This document shows, piece by piece, positions 1 through 6,193 of a stretch of 7,463 nt of DNA (the stretch's first letter is position 1; each line of letters starts with the position of its first letter). Below the pieces are notes generated by a model, which made no database searches, was not told where the DNA came from, and was given only the letters and a program-made list of their open reading frames with translations. The stretch is taken from NCBI GenBank assembly GCA_937901695.1, contig CALDJN010000328.1, forward strand, positions 1 to 7,463, read 5' to 3'. The stretch comes from an uncultured Anaerocolumna sp. Its GTDB lineage: Bacteria > Bacillota > Clostridia > Lachnospirales > Lachnospiraceae. The translations under genes and the position numbers were made by a program.

Positions 1-1046
1 TCCCTTACTTTATTAAATCGGAAAATCAAAGTGTTTTTATGTATAAATAACTCTTTACAGCTTTCAACCAAATTATAATTATTGTTTTCCAATACTCCTA
101 CCATTTCTTTTAATCCATTTTTGATATCTGGGTCCATGGTTTCTTCAATTACATGGTACACATTATAAAGATCACTTGCAGGAATTAAAGATTTCATATA
201 GTCACCAATAAAATCATAGAAAAAGACTCCCAAATTATTTGAAACTATATTTTTTCTAAGCCACTGACAATGCTGATATGAGATATAGTATCGTTCAAAT
301 TCACTTTGGAAGGTCCCAATATATAATTTGCATTTTATATTCTCCTCTCTTGTAAAGTTTAAAAAACCACTTAAATATTCTCCGATCAAGTATTTATATT
401 TGCCGAATAGTTCTGTATTTTCTATATTAAAATGTTTGAAAATTATAATCTGTTGTTCATCAGAGACTGATGAAATATCTTGATTACTATGGAACTCACT
501 TTTCTTGATTATGGATAGTAATTGTTCTGTATCCGTATTACAAGTAACTACTATAAAGATTGGTATACGAATTAGATTATCCCTATAACCAAGCTGTTTT
601 GCTAATTCAGCTACTTTTTCCTTATCTCTTTGTTCTCCATGAAGCAGATAATGCACAAATTGTTCTTTAGAATTCTTTCTTTGTAATATCTTTTCTTTGT
701 AGATTTCATATTCCAACATTGTTTCAATAGACATCTTTATTATAAGAGCAATCGGTTTTACCTCAACAGGTTCCCCAGTAATTCCTATAACGCCCACTTT
801 TCTTTTATCATATCGGAATGCCATGTTAACACCACTCTTAACTCCGACAAAGTTATCGTTTTCTTCCACCACGATAATATCATCTTCTCCATGTATGATA
901 CGATAAGCAATCTCATGAAAGGTTCCTACGCGATCTTTATCTTTACTAGCTATAATGTTTCCCTTTTCATTCATGATGTTGACGTTATAATTAGTATACT
1001 CGGTCACTTTTTCAATAAATCTTTCTGCAAAAACGCTATCTATCAT
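1..1046 (-). CDS. CdaR-type sugar diacid-responsive transcriptional regulator (3' end cut by window edge)
   Basis: I translated this frame directly; it is open from an ATG at 1046 to the left edge, giving 348 residues. Residues about 3-135 look like the putative sugar-diacid recognition domain of CdaR proteins: they open with an FIEKV..YTNYNVNIMNEKGNIIAS stretch, followed by GTFHEIAYRII and a VGVIGITG core. The middle (about 140-285) fits the degenerate GGDEF-like region of CdaR/PucR proteins. The end (about 312-348) is the PucR-type helix-turn-helix, with LFIHKNTLIFRFNKV as the recognition segment. By family length perhaps 15-35 residues lie beyond the edge. CdaR of E. coli activates glucarate/galactarate/glycerate genes; the effector here is unknown. 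An in-frame ATG at 1058 is the alternative start, but its only Shine-Dalgarno-like bases abut it, whereas 1046 has GGGGGA at 1051-1056. A separate promoter at 1203-1231 probably drives it. Family assignment is firm; a role in controlling the neighbouring transporter operon is inference. Confidence 0.85.
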   Translation of the reverse strand, partial: MIDSVFAERFIEKVTEYTNYNVNIMNEKGNIIASKDKDRVGTFHEIAYRIIHGEDDIIVVEENDNFVGVKSGVNMAFRYDKRKVGVIGITGEPVEVKPIALIIKMSIETMLEYEIYKEKILQRKNSKEQFVHYLLHGEQRDKEKVAELAKQLGYRDNLIRIPIFIVVTCNTDTEQLLSIIKKSEFHSNQDISSVSDEQQIIIFKHFNIENTELFGKYKYLIGEYLSGFLNFTREENIKCKLYIGTFQSEFERYYISYQHCQWLRKNIVSNNLGVFFYDFIGDYMKSLIPASDLYNVYHVIEETMDPDIKNGLKEMVGVLENNNYNLVESCKELFIHKNTLIFRFNKVR

Positions 1047-1112
1047 ATTTTCCCCCATTCCTTTTGCATCGCTAAAGGGACAAATAAGTTATGAAAAAAT
1101 GTTATGGTTCTC

Positions 1113-1195
1113 CACCTCTGTGTTCTATAATTCTTATATGATTGAGGTGCAGAAACTGAAAGATTTAAGTTCTTATTTTGCCTCTATATTCAGTT
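1113..1195 (-). promoter_or_regulatory. Structured 5' leader of the CdaR-type regulator
   Basis: Two inverted repeats follow the predicted transcription start. The first pairs AACTGAA (1189-1195) with TTCAGTT (1154-1160), a 7-base-pair stem at the very 5' end of the transcript. The second pairs CACCTC (1144-1149) with GAGGTG (1113-1118). Its loop contains a nested TATAA-GAA-TTATA stem (1126-1138). The stems do not overlap, so both could form together. They match no riboswitch class I recognise, and short AT-rich stems arise by chance, so this is a candidate only. Confidence 0.3.
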
Positions 1196-1202
1196 AGTGT
1201 CT

Positions 1203-1231
1203 ATTATAACCCGTCACTCAAACAAAATCAA
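1203..1231 (-). promoter_or_regulatory. Sigma-A-type promoter for the CdaR-type regulator
   Basis: On the minus strand TTGATT (1226-1231) and a perfect TATAAT (1203-1208) are separated by exactly 17 bases, the optimal spacing. The predicted start is near 1196, about 150 bases before the regulator's ATG at 1046. The -10 box is a full consensus match and the -35 box matches TTGACA at four of six positions. This means the regulator can be expressed independently of the transporter operon. Confidence 0.7.
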
Positions 1232-1310
1232 TGAAAGTTTGTTCATTTTGCTCGTCCATCCACATTGTACAGCCGGGATTTTCATTAATTTAGCACAACG
1301 AATCATCTAT

Positions 1311-1391
1311 TTACAAGCAAAAAAGCAGATAATCAAATGCATTTGTCATGCCATCATTATATCCATAAGCCAGCGATGGCTCTTTATTCAT
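1311..1391 (-). CDS. Possible 26-residue small ORF after the permease gene
   Basis: An ATG at 1391, four bases past the permease stop codon, opens a 26-codon frame ending in TAA at 1311. The peptide begins MNKEPSLAYGYNDG and ends FDYLLFCL. Its tight position after the permease would fit translational coupling, but the only Shine-Dalgarno-like bases are AAGG inside the last permease codons. I recognise no family. It may be a chance frame, a small protein, or the remnant of a deleted gene. Confidence is low because frames this short are common by chance. Confidence 0.15.
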   Translation of the reverse strand: MNKEPSLAYGYNDGMTNAFDYLLFCL

Positions 1392-1395
1392 CGTA

Positions 1396-2343
1396 TTATT
1401 TTCTAACCTTATTAGAAATTAGTTTTTCTAATGCAACAGATGCAATAATTAATGATCCCATTACGATTTTCTGCCAGAATGCAGATACATTCATAATATT
1501 TAAACCATTATTAATTGTACCAATTGTAATACCACCTAATATAACGCCCCAAATACGTCCTTTTCCACCGAATAATGAAGCGCCGCCAATAATACAAGCT
1601 GCAATAGCATAGGTTTCGTAACCAGCACCGGCTGTTGGCTCTGCCGCACCTACACGGGCCAGCATTACAATGCCGCCAATACCGGCTAAAAGACTAGATA
1701 AAATGTGTGCTAAGACAGTATATTTTTTTGTATTAATACCAGAGTACCAGGCAGACTGCTTATTTCCACCAAGTGCATACAGGTTTCTTCCTGCTACAGT
1801 TTTTGTTGTGAAAGCTACTAATATAATACCTATTACTGCTACATAAATTACTGGTTTAGGAATTCCCACTATATATGCAGATAGACCTTTCACCCATTTT
1901 GGCAAATTAAATAAAGGATTTCCTCCCGTCATTACAAGACAAATTCCTCTGTAAATTGTATTTGTACCCAGTGTTACAACAAACGGATGTAAATCCAATG
2001 CATTGATCAACACTCCGTTTATAAAACCAAACAGTACAGCTCCCAGCAAACCAACAATCAAGCAGACAACAGGTGACACACCCTTTAAAGATAAGTCTGC
2101 AACAATAATTCCTGAAAAGCATGCAACTGCTCCAACCGATAAATCAATTCCACCAAGTAAAATTGCAAAAAATTCGCCAAATGCCAACAAAATGTAAACA
2201 GTAGACTGTAAGAGACATTGAATCAGATTCGCTGGTTGTGGAAAAAATTTTGGTGATCCAATAGAAAAAGCTATAAACAGAACAATTAAGATACATAATG
2301 TACCAAATTTATTCCAAAAGCTTTGAAACTTTTCTTTTGTCAT
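1396..2343 (-). CDS. Sugar ABC transporter permease (RbsC/AlsC-like, BPD_transp_2 family)
   Basis: A 315-residue, very hydrophobic protein with about eight to ten membrane segments, the usual size for RbsC/AlsC/XylH-type permeases. Family landmarks are visible: the GGIDLSVG motif at 64-71 after the second or third membrane helix, HPFVVTLGT around 119-127, the GRNLYALGGN..SAWYSGI segment at 185-203, and AIAACIIGGASLFGGKG at 246-262. The last two belong to the cytoplasmic coupling region that contacts the ATPase. It would form the membrane channel, as a homodimer, for the sugar delivered by the lipoprotein encoded upstream. The start follows the ATPase stop by 18 bases. GGAGG lies at 2356-2360, 12 bases before the ATG, which is slightly long but the only good site. 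It is the last clear gene of the operon. The family does not fix the substrate; allose, ribose and xylose permeases are all alike. Confidence 0.93.
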   Translation of the reverse strand: MTKEKFQSFWNKFGTLCILIVLFIAFSIGSPKFFPQPANLIQCLLQSTVYILLAFGEFFAILLGGIDLSVGAVACFSGIIVADLSLKGVSPVVCLIVGLLGAVLFGFINGVLINALDLHPFVVTLGTNTIYRGICLVMTGGNPLFNLPKWVKGLSAYIVGIPKPVIYVAVIGIILVAFTTKTVAGRNLYALGGNKQSAWYSGINTKKYTVLAHILSSLLAGIGGIVMLARVGAAEPTAGAGYETYAIAACIIGGASLFGGKGRIWGVILGGITIGTINNGLNIMNVSAFWQKIVMGSLIIASVALEKLISNKVRK

Positions 2344-2361
2344 GATTTTTTACTACCTCCA

Positions 2362-3879
2362 TTAACTAAGATGAACTGCTGCTAGCATGATTTTTTCTTC
2401 CGTAGCCTCATCGCTATTAAATATTCCGGATATTTCTCCATCACGAAAGACAATAATCCTATCACATGTAGACAACAATTCAGGCATCTCTGAAGAAACC
2501 ATAATAATTGTTTTTCCTTCCTCTGCCATGCTTCTCATAATTGCATAAATTTCACTTTTTGCGCCAACATCAATTCCCTTGGTTGGTTCATCAAAAATGA
2601 ATATATTTGAATCTACAGCCAGCCATTTACTAATAATTACTTTCTGTTGGTTACCACCTGAAAGGTTATATGTCATCTGATTAACCCCTGTACACTTGAT
2701 GCTCAATTTTTTCGTGAACTTTTCAGCAATATTTTTTTCACTCTTTGTTTGTACCATCCCGGTAAATCCACCTAAGGTAGATTTTTTTAAGCTGGTAGAT
2801 ACTGCTATCTCTTTCCAGATCGGGAAATTAGGGAAAAATCCTGTTTCTCTTCTATTTTCTGTAACCATAGCAATTCCCTGCTTCATCGCATCATAGGGAT
2901 TATGAATTTTAAGTTTTTTACCATTGTAATATACCTCTCCAGAAGAAATTGTCTTTGCGCCAAAAATTCCTTCCATACATTCCGATCTTCCTGCTCCTAT
3001 CAAGCCTGCAAAGCCTAGAATTTCCCCCTTGTACACTTCAAAATTAATATTCCTACATGTTCCATCTTTTCTAGTTAAATTTTTTACTACAAAAGTTGGT
3101 TGTTCATCTGGAGCAATTTCTCTTTTTGTTCCTACAAATTTATCTTTTATTTCACGCCCAATCATTAAAGGCACTAAATCCTTAACTTCTAAGTCCGATA
3201 TGTTTAATGTTTTTACATATTTTCCATCCTTTAATATAGTTACTCTGTCACCAATTTCTTTAATTTCCGGAAGCTTATGCGAAATATAGATTATACCTAT
3301 ATTATTCTTTTTCAAATGTTCAATAATTTTAAACATATTCTTTGTTTCATCAATGGATAATGAAGATGTAGGTTCATCCATTATAATAACTTTTGCATTG
3401 GAACATAAAGCTTTCGCGATTTCGACTTGTTGCTTTTCAGAAATTGAAATATCCTGTACCAAAGTAGATGGATTTTTCTTTAATCCTATTTCCTTTAAGT
3501 ATTTCTCTGATTCAGCATACAAAAATTCTTTATCAACAACAGTAATTCCCATTTTCTTTTTTGTGGGCAATTTCCCCAAAAACATATTTTCAGCAATACT
3601 CAGATTATCGACAACTGATAATTCCTGATAGATAATTGCTATCTTATTATCTGCAGACCCCTTTGGGGTCAAGTCCGACACTGGTCTTCCGTTTATTGTT
3701 ATTTCCCCACTAGTAGGTGTATAAATTCCACTCAATATCTTCACTAAAGTAGATTTACCAGCTCCGTTCTCCCCAAGAAGAACATGTACTTCACCCAATC
3801 TCAAATCAAAAGAAACATTATCCAAGGCAACAACTCCAGGAAATTTCATTGTAATATTGTTCATTTTCAAATATTCCAT
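2362..3879 (-). CDS. Sugar ABC transporter ATP-binding protein with two nucleotide-binding domains (RbsA/AlsA-like)
   Basis: A 505-residue fused double ATPase, the usual length for RbsA, AlsA and MglA. The first domain has Walker A GENGAGKST (36-44), Q-loop Gln85, a degenerate signature ISISEKQ (144-150), Walker B VIIMDEPT (164-171) and the switch His201. The second has a changed Walker A, GLIGAGRSE (292-300), with Arg for the usual Lys. Its signature LSGGNQQ (406-412) is intact, as is Walker B IFIFDEPT (426-433), and SSE (462-464) stands where the switch His would be. This asymmetry, with one hydrolytic and one degenerate site, is normal in the family and not a defect. It powers import through the permease encoded next. 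A longer frame opens at 3924, but I chose ATG 3879 because GAGGAG (3885-3890) lies five bases before it, the protein then begins with the family's MEYLKMNNITMKFPGV, and the extension would lie inside a hairpin. Confidence 0.95.
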   Translation of the reverse strand: MEYLKMNNITMKFPGVVALDNVSFDLRLGEVHVLLGENGAGKSTLVKILSGIYTPTSGEITINGRPVSDLTPKGSADNKIAIIYQELSVVDNLSIAENMFLGKLPTKKKMGITVVDKEFLYAESEKYLKEIGLKKNPSTLVQDISISEKQQVEIAKALCSNAKVIIMDEPTSSLSIDETKNMFKIIEHLKKNNIGIIYISHKLPEIKEIGDRVTILKDGKYVKTLNISDLEVKDLVPLMIGREIKDKFVGTKREIAPDEQPTFVVKNLTRKDGTCRNINFEVYKGEILGFAGLIGAGRSECMEGIFGAKTISSGEVYYNGKKLKIHNPYDAMKQGIAMVTENRRETGFFPNFPIWKEIAVSTSLKKSTLGGFTGMVQTKSEKNIAEKFTKKLSIKCTGVNQMTYNLSGGNQQKVIISKWLAVDSNIFIFDEPTKGIDVGAKSEIYAIMRSMAEEGKTIIMVSSEMPELLSTCDRIIVFRDGEISGIFNSDEATEEKIMLAAVHLS

Positions 3880-3884
3880 ATGTG

Positions 3885-3890
3885 CTCCTC
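3885..3890 (-). promoter_or_regulatory. Ribosome binding site fixing the ATPase start
   Basis: GAGGAG on the minus strand stands five bases before ATG 3879. The upstream in-frame ATG at 3924 has only weak purine-rich bases ahead of it and sits in the intercistronic hairpin, so this site decides the start. Confidence 0.8.
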
Positions 3891-3900
3891 TTCCTATAAA

Positions 3901-3940
3901 TAATGGGGAAAGTTTTATCGCCATCTTTCTTTCCCCATTA
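3901..3940 (-). terminator. Intercistronic stem-loop between binding protein and ATPase genes (attenuator or mRNA-stabilising hairpin)
   Basis: A perfect 12-base-pair inverted repeat pairs TAATGGGGAAAG (3901-3912) with its complement at 3929-3940, with a 16-base loop. It lies in the 96-base gap between the binding-protein stop and the ATPase ribosome binding site. On the minus strand the stem is followed by TTTATA rather than a long U run, so it is at best a partial terminator. In many binding-protein transporters such a hairpin protects the upstream message from 3' decay and lets the binding protein exceed the ATPase and permease; I infer that role here. Confidence 0.7.
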
Positions 3941-3975
3941 TTTACTCTAAACTCATATAATAAGCTTTTTATACC

Positions 3976-5067
3976 TTACTTGTAGTCTGCTACGTTATCG
4001 CTATCTACTAAAAAGGAGTCAACATACGTGATAGCCGGATAGCTCTCATCTCCAATGTGATCCGTTGGGACAAAACCTGCTTTTACAGCTTCAATTGCTG
4101 ATTTCACACTTTCAATACCAATCCCTGTATTATCCTGTCCAACGGATGCTGTTTCTTCTCCTTTTGCAATAGAGTTCTTACCATCTGCTGTAGCGTCTGT
4201 ACCAACTACTAAGATTTCCCCAAGTTTGTTTGCATTGATAACTGCTTCTGTAACGCCAAGTGCTTCTACGTCATTACAGCAGTAGATAGCTTTTAAATCT
4301 GGGTTTGCAGTAATCATGGCACTTGCAACATCCATGGATGTCATTCTATCCCAATCACCTGGCTGAGAAGCAACTAACTCAATACCATCCATTTCCGCCC
4401 ATGTATCTGTTGCTCCACCTGTTCTCTGCTGGGAAGTTGTATTTCCAGCTGCGCCTTCAACAATTGCAACTTTTCCTTCTCCACCAAGTTTTTCAGCAAT
4501 ATATTTTGCAGCTTTCTGTCCTACAATATAATTATCTGTTACAAAGTTAGAATAAACAACGCCATCAGCTTCTCTACATGCTGTGAAATCCATAGATTCA
4601 TCAATGTTTACACATATAATACCAGCTTCTGTTGCTTTTGCTACGCCTTCGACCAGGTTTACAGAAGTAAGTGGTGCAAAGCATATTGCATCATATCCTT
4701 TTGTAATAAGGTTTTCCATCTGTTCCAATTGTCCTGCAATGTTTTCCTCTGATTCAGCATAATACATATCTACTGCTGCACCATTTTCATCAGCCCATGA
4801 AAGGATTGCTGCGCCCATATCGGACCAGTATACATTTGACTCTGTTTTTACAAGACATGCAACTTTTACATCTGCATATTCGCCACCCTCAGCCAGCGCC
4901 TCAACTGTTTCTTCAACTTTATCTGCTGCTGTCCCTTCAGCTTCTGTAATTTTAGTTGGTGTTGCATCCGTTGGTGTTAATTCTGTTTCATGGGTACTAC
5001 CACATCCAGCAAGCATGCTCATTGTTAATACTGTTGTTACCAGAAGACTCAAAACTTTCTTCCCCAT
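3976..5067 (-). CDS. Sugar-binding lipoprotein of an ABC importer, D-allose-binding protein (AlsB)-like
   Basis: A 363-residue extracellular binding protein. Residues 1-21 are a lipoprotein signal peptide with lipobox LAGC, and Cys22 is the predicted lipid-anchored residue. A Thr/Glu-rich tether runs to about 65, and the rest is a type I periplasmic-binding fold (Peripla_BP_4). From memory of E. coli AlsB the resemblance is strong throughout: KTESNVYWSDM (74-84) against KTLSNPFWVDM, FAPLTSVNLV (130-139) against FAPLSSVNLV, ICVNIDESMD (151-160), VASQPGDWDR (232-241) against VASQPADWDR, and KAIYCCND (259-266) plus VVGTDA (287-292). The conserved Lys74, Asn78, Trp81, Asp156, Arg215, Trp239, Asn265 and Asp291 are likely pocket residues. 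GGAGG at 5074-5078, six bases before the ATG, fixes the start. It lies 63 bases after the mutarotase-like gene and is followed by a hairpin. Allose is the best analogy, but the neighbouring isomerase suggests lyxose, mannose or another aldose is possible. Confidence 0.93.
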   Translation of the reverse strand: MGKKVLSLLVTTVLTMSMLAGCGSTHETELTPTDATPTKITEAEGTAADKVEETVEALAEGGEYADVKVACLVKTESNVYWSDMGAAILSWADENGAAVDMYYAESEENIAGQLEQMENLITKGYDAICFAPLTSVNLVEGVAKATEAGIICVNIDESMDFTACREADGVVYSNFVTDNYIVGQKAAKYIAEKLGGEGKVAIVEGAAGNTTSQQRTGGATDTWAEMDGIELVASQPGDWDRMTSMDVASAMITANPDLKAIYCCNDVEALGVTEAVINANKLGEILVVGTDATADGKNSIAKGEETASVGQDNTGIGIESVKSAIEAVKAGFVPTDHIGDESYPAITYVDSFLVDSDNVADYK

Positions 5068-5110
5068 TTTTTACCTCCAATCGTTATAAACACTGTTTTA
5101 AATTTTCTCT

Positions 5111-5136
5111 ATATGAATCCCGCATGGGATTTATAT
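5111..5136 (-). repeat. Hairpin between the DUF4432 and binding-protein genes
   Basis: AATCCC (5116-5121) and GGGATT (5126-5131) form a 6-base-pair stem closed by a four-base loop. After one mismatch it is extended by four more pairs (5111-5114 with 5133-5136). It overlaps the stop codon of the DUF4432 gene. On the minus strand it is followed by AGAGAAAATTT, not a U run, so it is more likely an RNA-processing or decay-blocking structure than a terminator. Confidence 0.45.
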
Positions 5137-6189
5137 ATTTTGTGCCTTCATACTCTTGATATTTTTCTGAATTGTTTCAGGTTCATCTAAAAATTCAATA
5201 ATAATGTCGAATTTTTTCTTTTCTCCCGGACCAATTTTCATCAAAAGACCATCTTTTTCTGTTTCCACTAAACCACCAACATGTCCTGTTCCAGGCTCCA
5301 TTCCCAATACATAATCACCTGCTCTTGGACTCTTCCACTGATTCATAATTGGCAATTGATGAGCATTTAGATTCATGGATACTGCAATATTTAATTTTTT
5401 ATTATATACCAATGATTTGCCTTCTGTTTCGTTCAGATCACTCATTGTTCTGAGTGCAACTATTTCCTTAAACCCAGAAATTGGTTTCTCAAAGGTATTG
5501 AGCGTATTCAGTCTTCCTTCACTGTTCACGTCGCGAGGCACTATTTTATCATAATTACAAAAAATCTCACAATTCTCATCTAAAAATGGATAGCCATAAT
5601 TAAAATGATACAATAACATAAGTGGAGATTCATCAAATCCTACATTTTCAATTTGATCGTGCATTTCTATTACGTTTTGACCAATTGGAATTCTGATTTG
5701 CTTCGTAATATGAATGTTAGGCCCGAATAAAAATCCTTCTCTTGCAGTCCCTGATAAGCAAATACATCCGTTGTCTCCATTCCATTCTAATTGAGCAGAT
5801 ACATTTTCCATCGGAGTATTAGAAATCATTCCGTGCAATCCATTTTTTTGTCCGCCTACCTCACACGGACTTCCCATATATGTAAGTCCGCAGGTTGTCA
5901 AGAAGCCAGCTTCAAAATTTCTCAGGAAACCCCTTGTTCCTTCTTCCTGATAATATTCTGGAGCGCAGATACCTGTCTTACTAATAAACCCTATATTTAT
6001 TTCTTTAAACGATAAGTTTGGAATTGTAAAACATTTATCTGCAAGAACCGTCATACGTAGACCGGCACCATTATATAAGTTATAGGCTTTAATTCCTTTC
6101 GCTTTTCCACCTTCAAGGATGCATTCCTGTATTCCAAATACCTGAGTTAAATCTCCGCAATATCTTTCCAGTTCGCGTTTTGTCAGCAT
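5131..6189 (-). CDS. DUF4432 / aldose 1-epimerase-like protein, probable sugar mutarotase
   Basis: A 352-residue, probably cytoplasmic protein of the galactose-mutarotase-like beta-sandwich superfamily, closest to the DUF4432 group. Landmarks: GLHG at 117-120 (His119), LLYHFNYGYPFL at 192-203 (His195) and GMEPGT at 296-301 (Glu298). The two His and one Glu occupy the order and approximate spacing of the catalytic His, His and Glu of galactose mutarotase. It would therefore interconvert alpha and beta anomers of the incoming aldose, feeding the isomerase encoded just upstream. Most DUF4432 proteins lack tested substrates, so the exact sugar is unknown. The open frame extends to an ATG at 6243 inside the isomerase gene. 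I chose ATG 6189 because AAGGA lies at 6198-6202, eight bases before it, and the protein then begins MLTKRELERY. It follows the isomerase stop by four bases, which suggests translational coupling. Confidence 0.85.
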   Translation of the reverse strand: MLTKRELERYCGDLTQVFGIQECILEGGKAKGIKAYNLYNGAGLRMTVLADKCFTIPNLSFKEINIGFISKTGICAPEYYQEEGTRGFLRNFEAGFLTTCGLTYMGSPCEVGGQKNGLHGMISNTPMENVSAQLEWNGDNGCICLSGTAREGFLFGPNIHITKQIRIPIGQNVIEMHDQIENVGFDESPLMLLYHFNYGYPFLDENCEIFCNYDKIVPRDVNSEGRLNTLNTFEKPISGFKEIVALRTMSDLNETEGKSLVYNKKLNIAVSMNLNAHQLPIMNQWKSPRAGDYVLGMEPGTGHVGGLVETEKDGLLMKIGPGEKKKFDIIIEFLDEPETIQKNIKSMKAQNI

Positions 6190-6193
6190 ATTA

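Larger units (their letters stand above)
1047..1395. other. 349-base intergenic region between permease and CdaR-type regulator
   Basis: No convincing gene lies here. Read on the minus strand it holds, in order: a 26-codon ORF directly after the permease stop, a weak hairpin at 1301-1334, the regulator's promoter at 1203-1231 and a leader of about 150 bases with two possible stem-loops. I see no standard intrinsic terminator (a GC-rich stem followed by a U run) for the upstream operon, so some readthrough into the regulator is possible. A short stem, AGCCA-TCGC-TGGCT, lies at 1367-1380 just after the permease stop but has no U tract. No tRNA or known riboswitch was recognised. Confidence 0.6.

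Noticed and set aside
292..300. Degenerate second nucleotide site of the ATPase as a sign of decay
   Set aside because: The Lys-to-Arg change in the second Walker A and the missing switch His (protein residues 292-300 and 462-464, with coordinates given here as residue numbers) are normal for RbsA/AlsA-type ATPases.
1043..1069. 8-codon leader ORF whose stop overlaps the CdaR-type gene's start (ATGA)
   Set aside because: It has no recognisable ribosome binding site and is very short, so translation cannot be supported, although the overlap would allow coupling.
1081..1106. Direct repeat of CATAAC on the minus strand in the regulator leader
   Set aside because: Two six-base copies in AT-rich DNA are expected by chance and have no palindromic structure.
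891..1612. Plus-strand open frames of 67 to 91 codons over the regulator, intergenic region and permease end
   Set aside because: They are mostly antisense to well-supported minus-strand genes, have low-complexity hydrophobic translations, and show no family motifs.
3880..3924. 15-residue N-terminal extension of the ATPase from an ATG at 3924
   Set aside because: It lacks a good ribosome binding site, lies in the intercistronic hairpin, and the family's N terminus begins at 3879 behind a strong GAGGAG.
4323..5159. Plus-strand open frames opposite the binding-protein gene
   Set aside because: Leu- and Gln-rich translations with no motifs, fully explained as shadows of the binding-protein coding strand.
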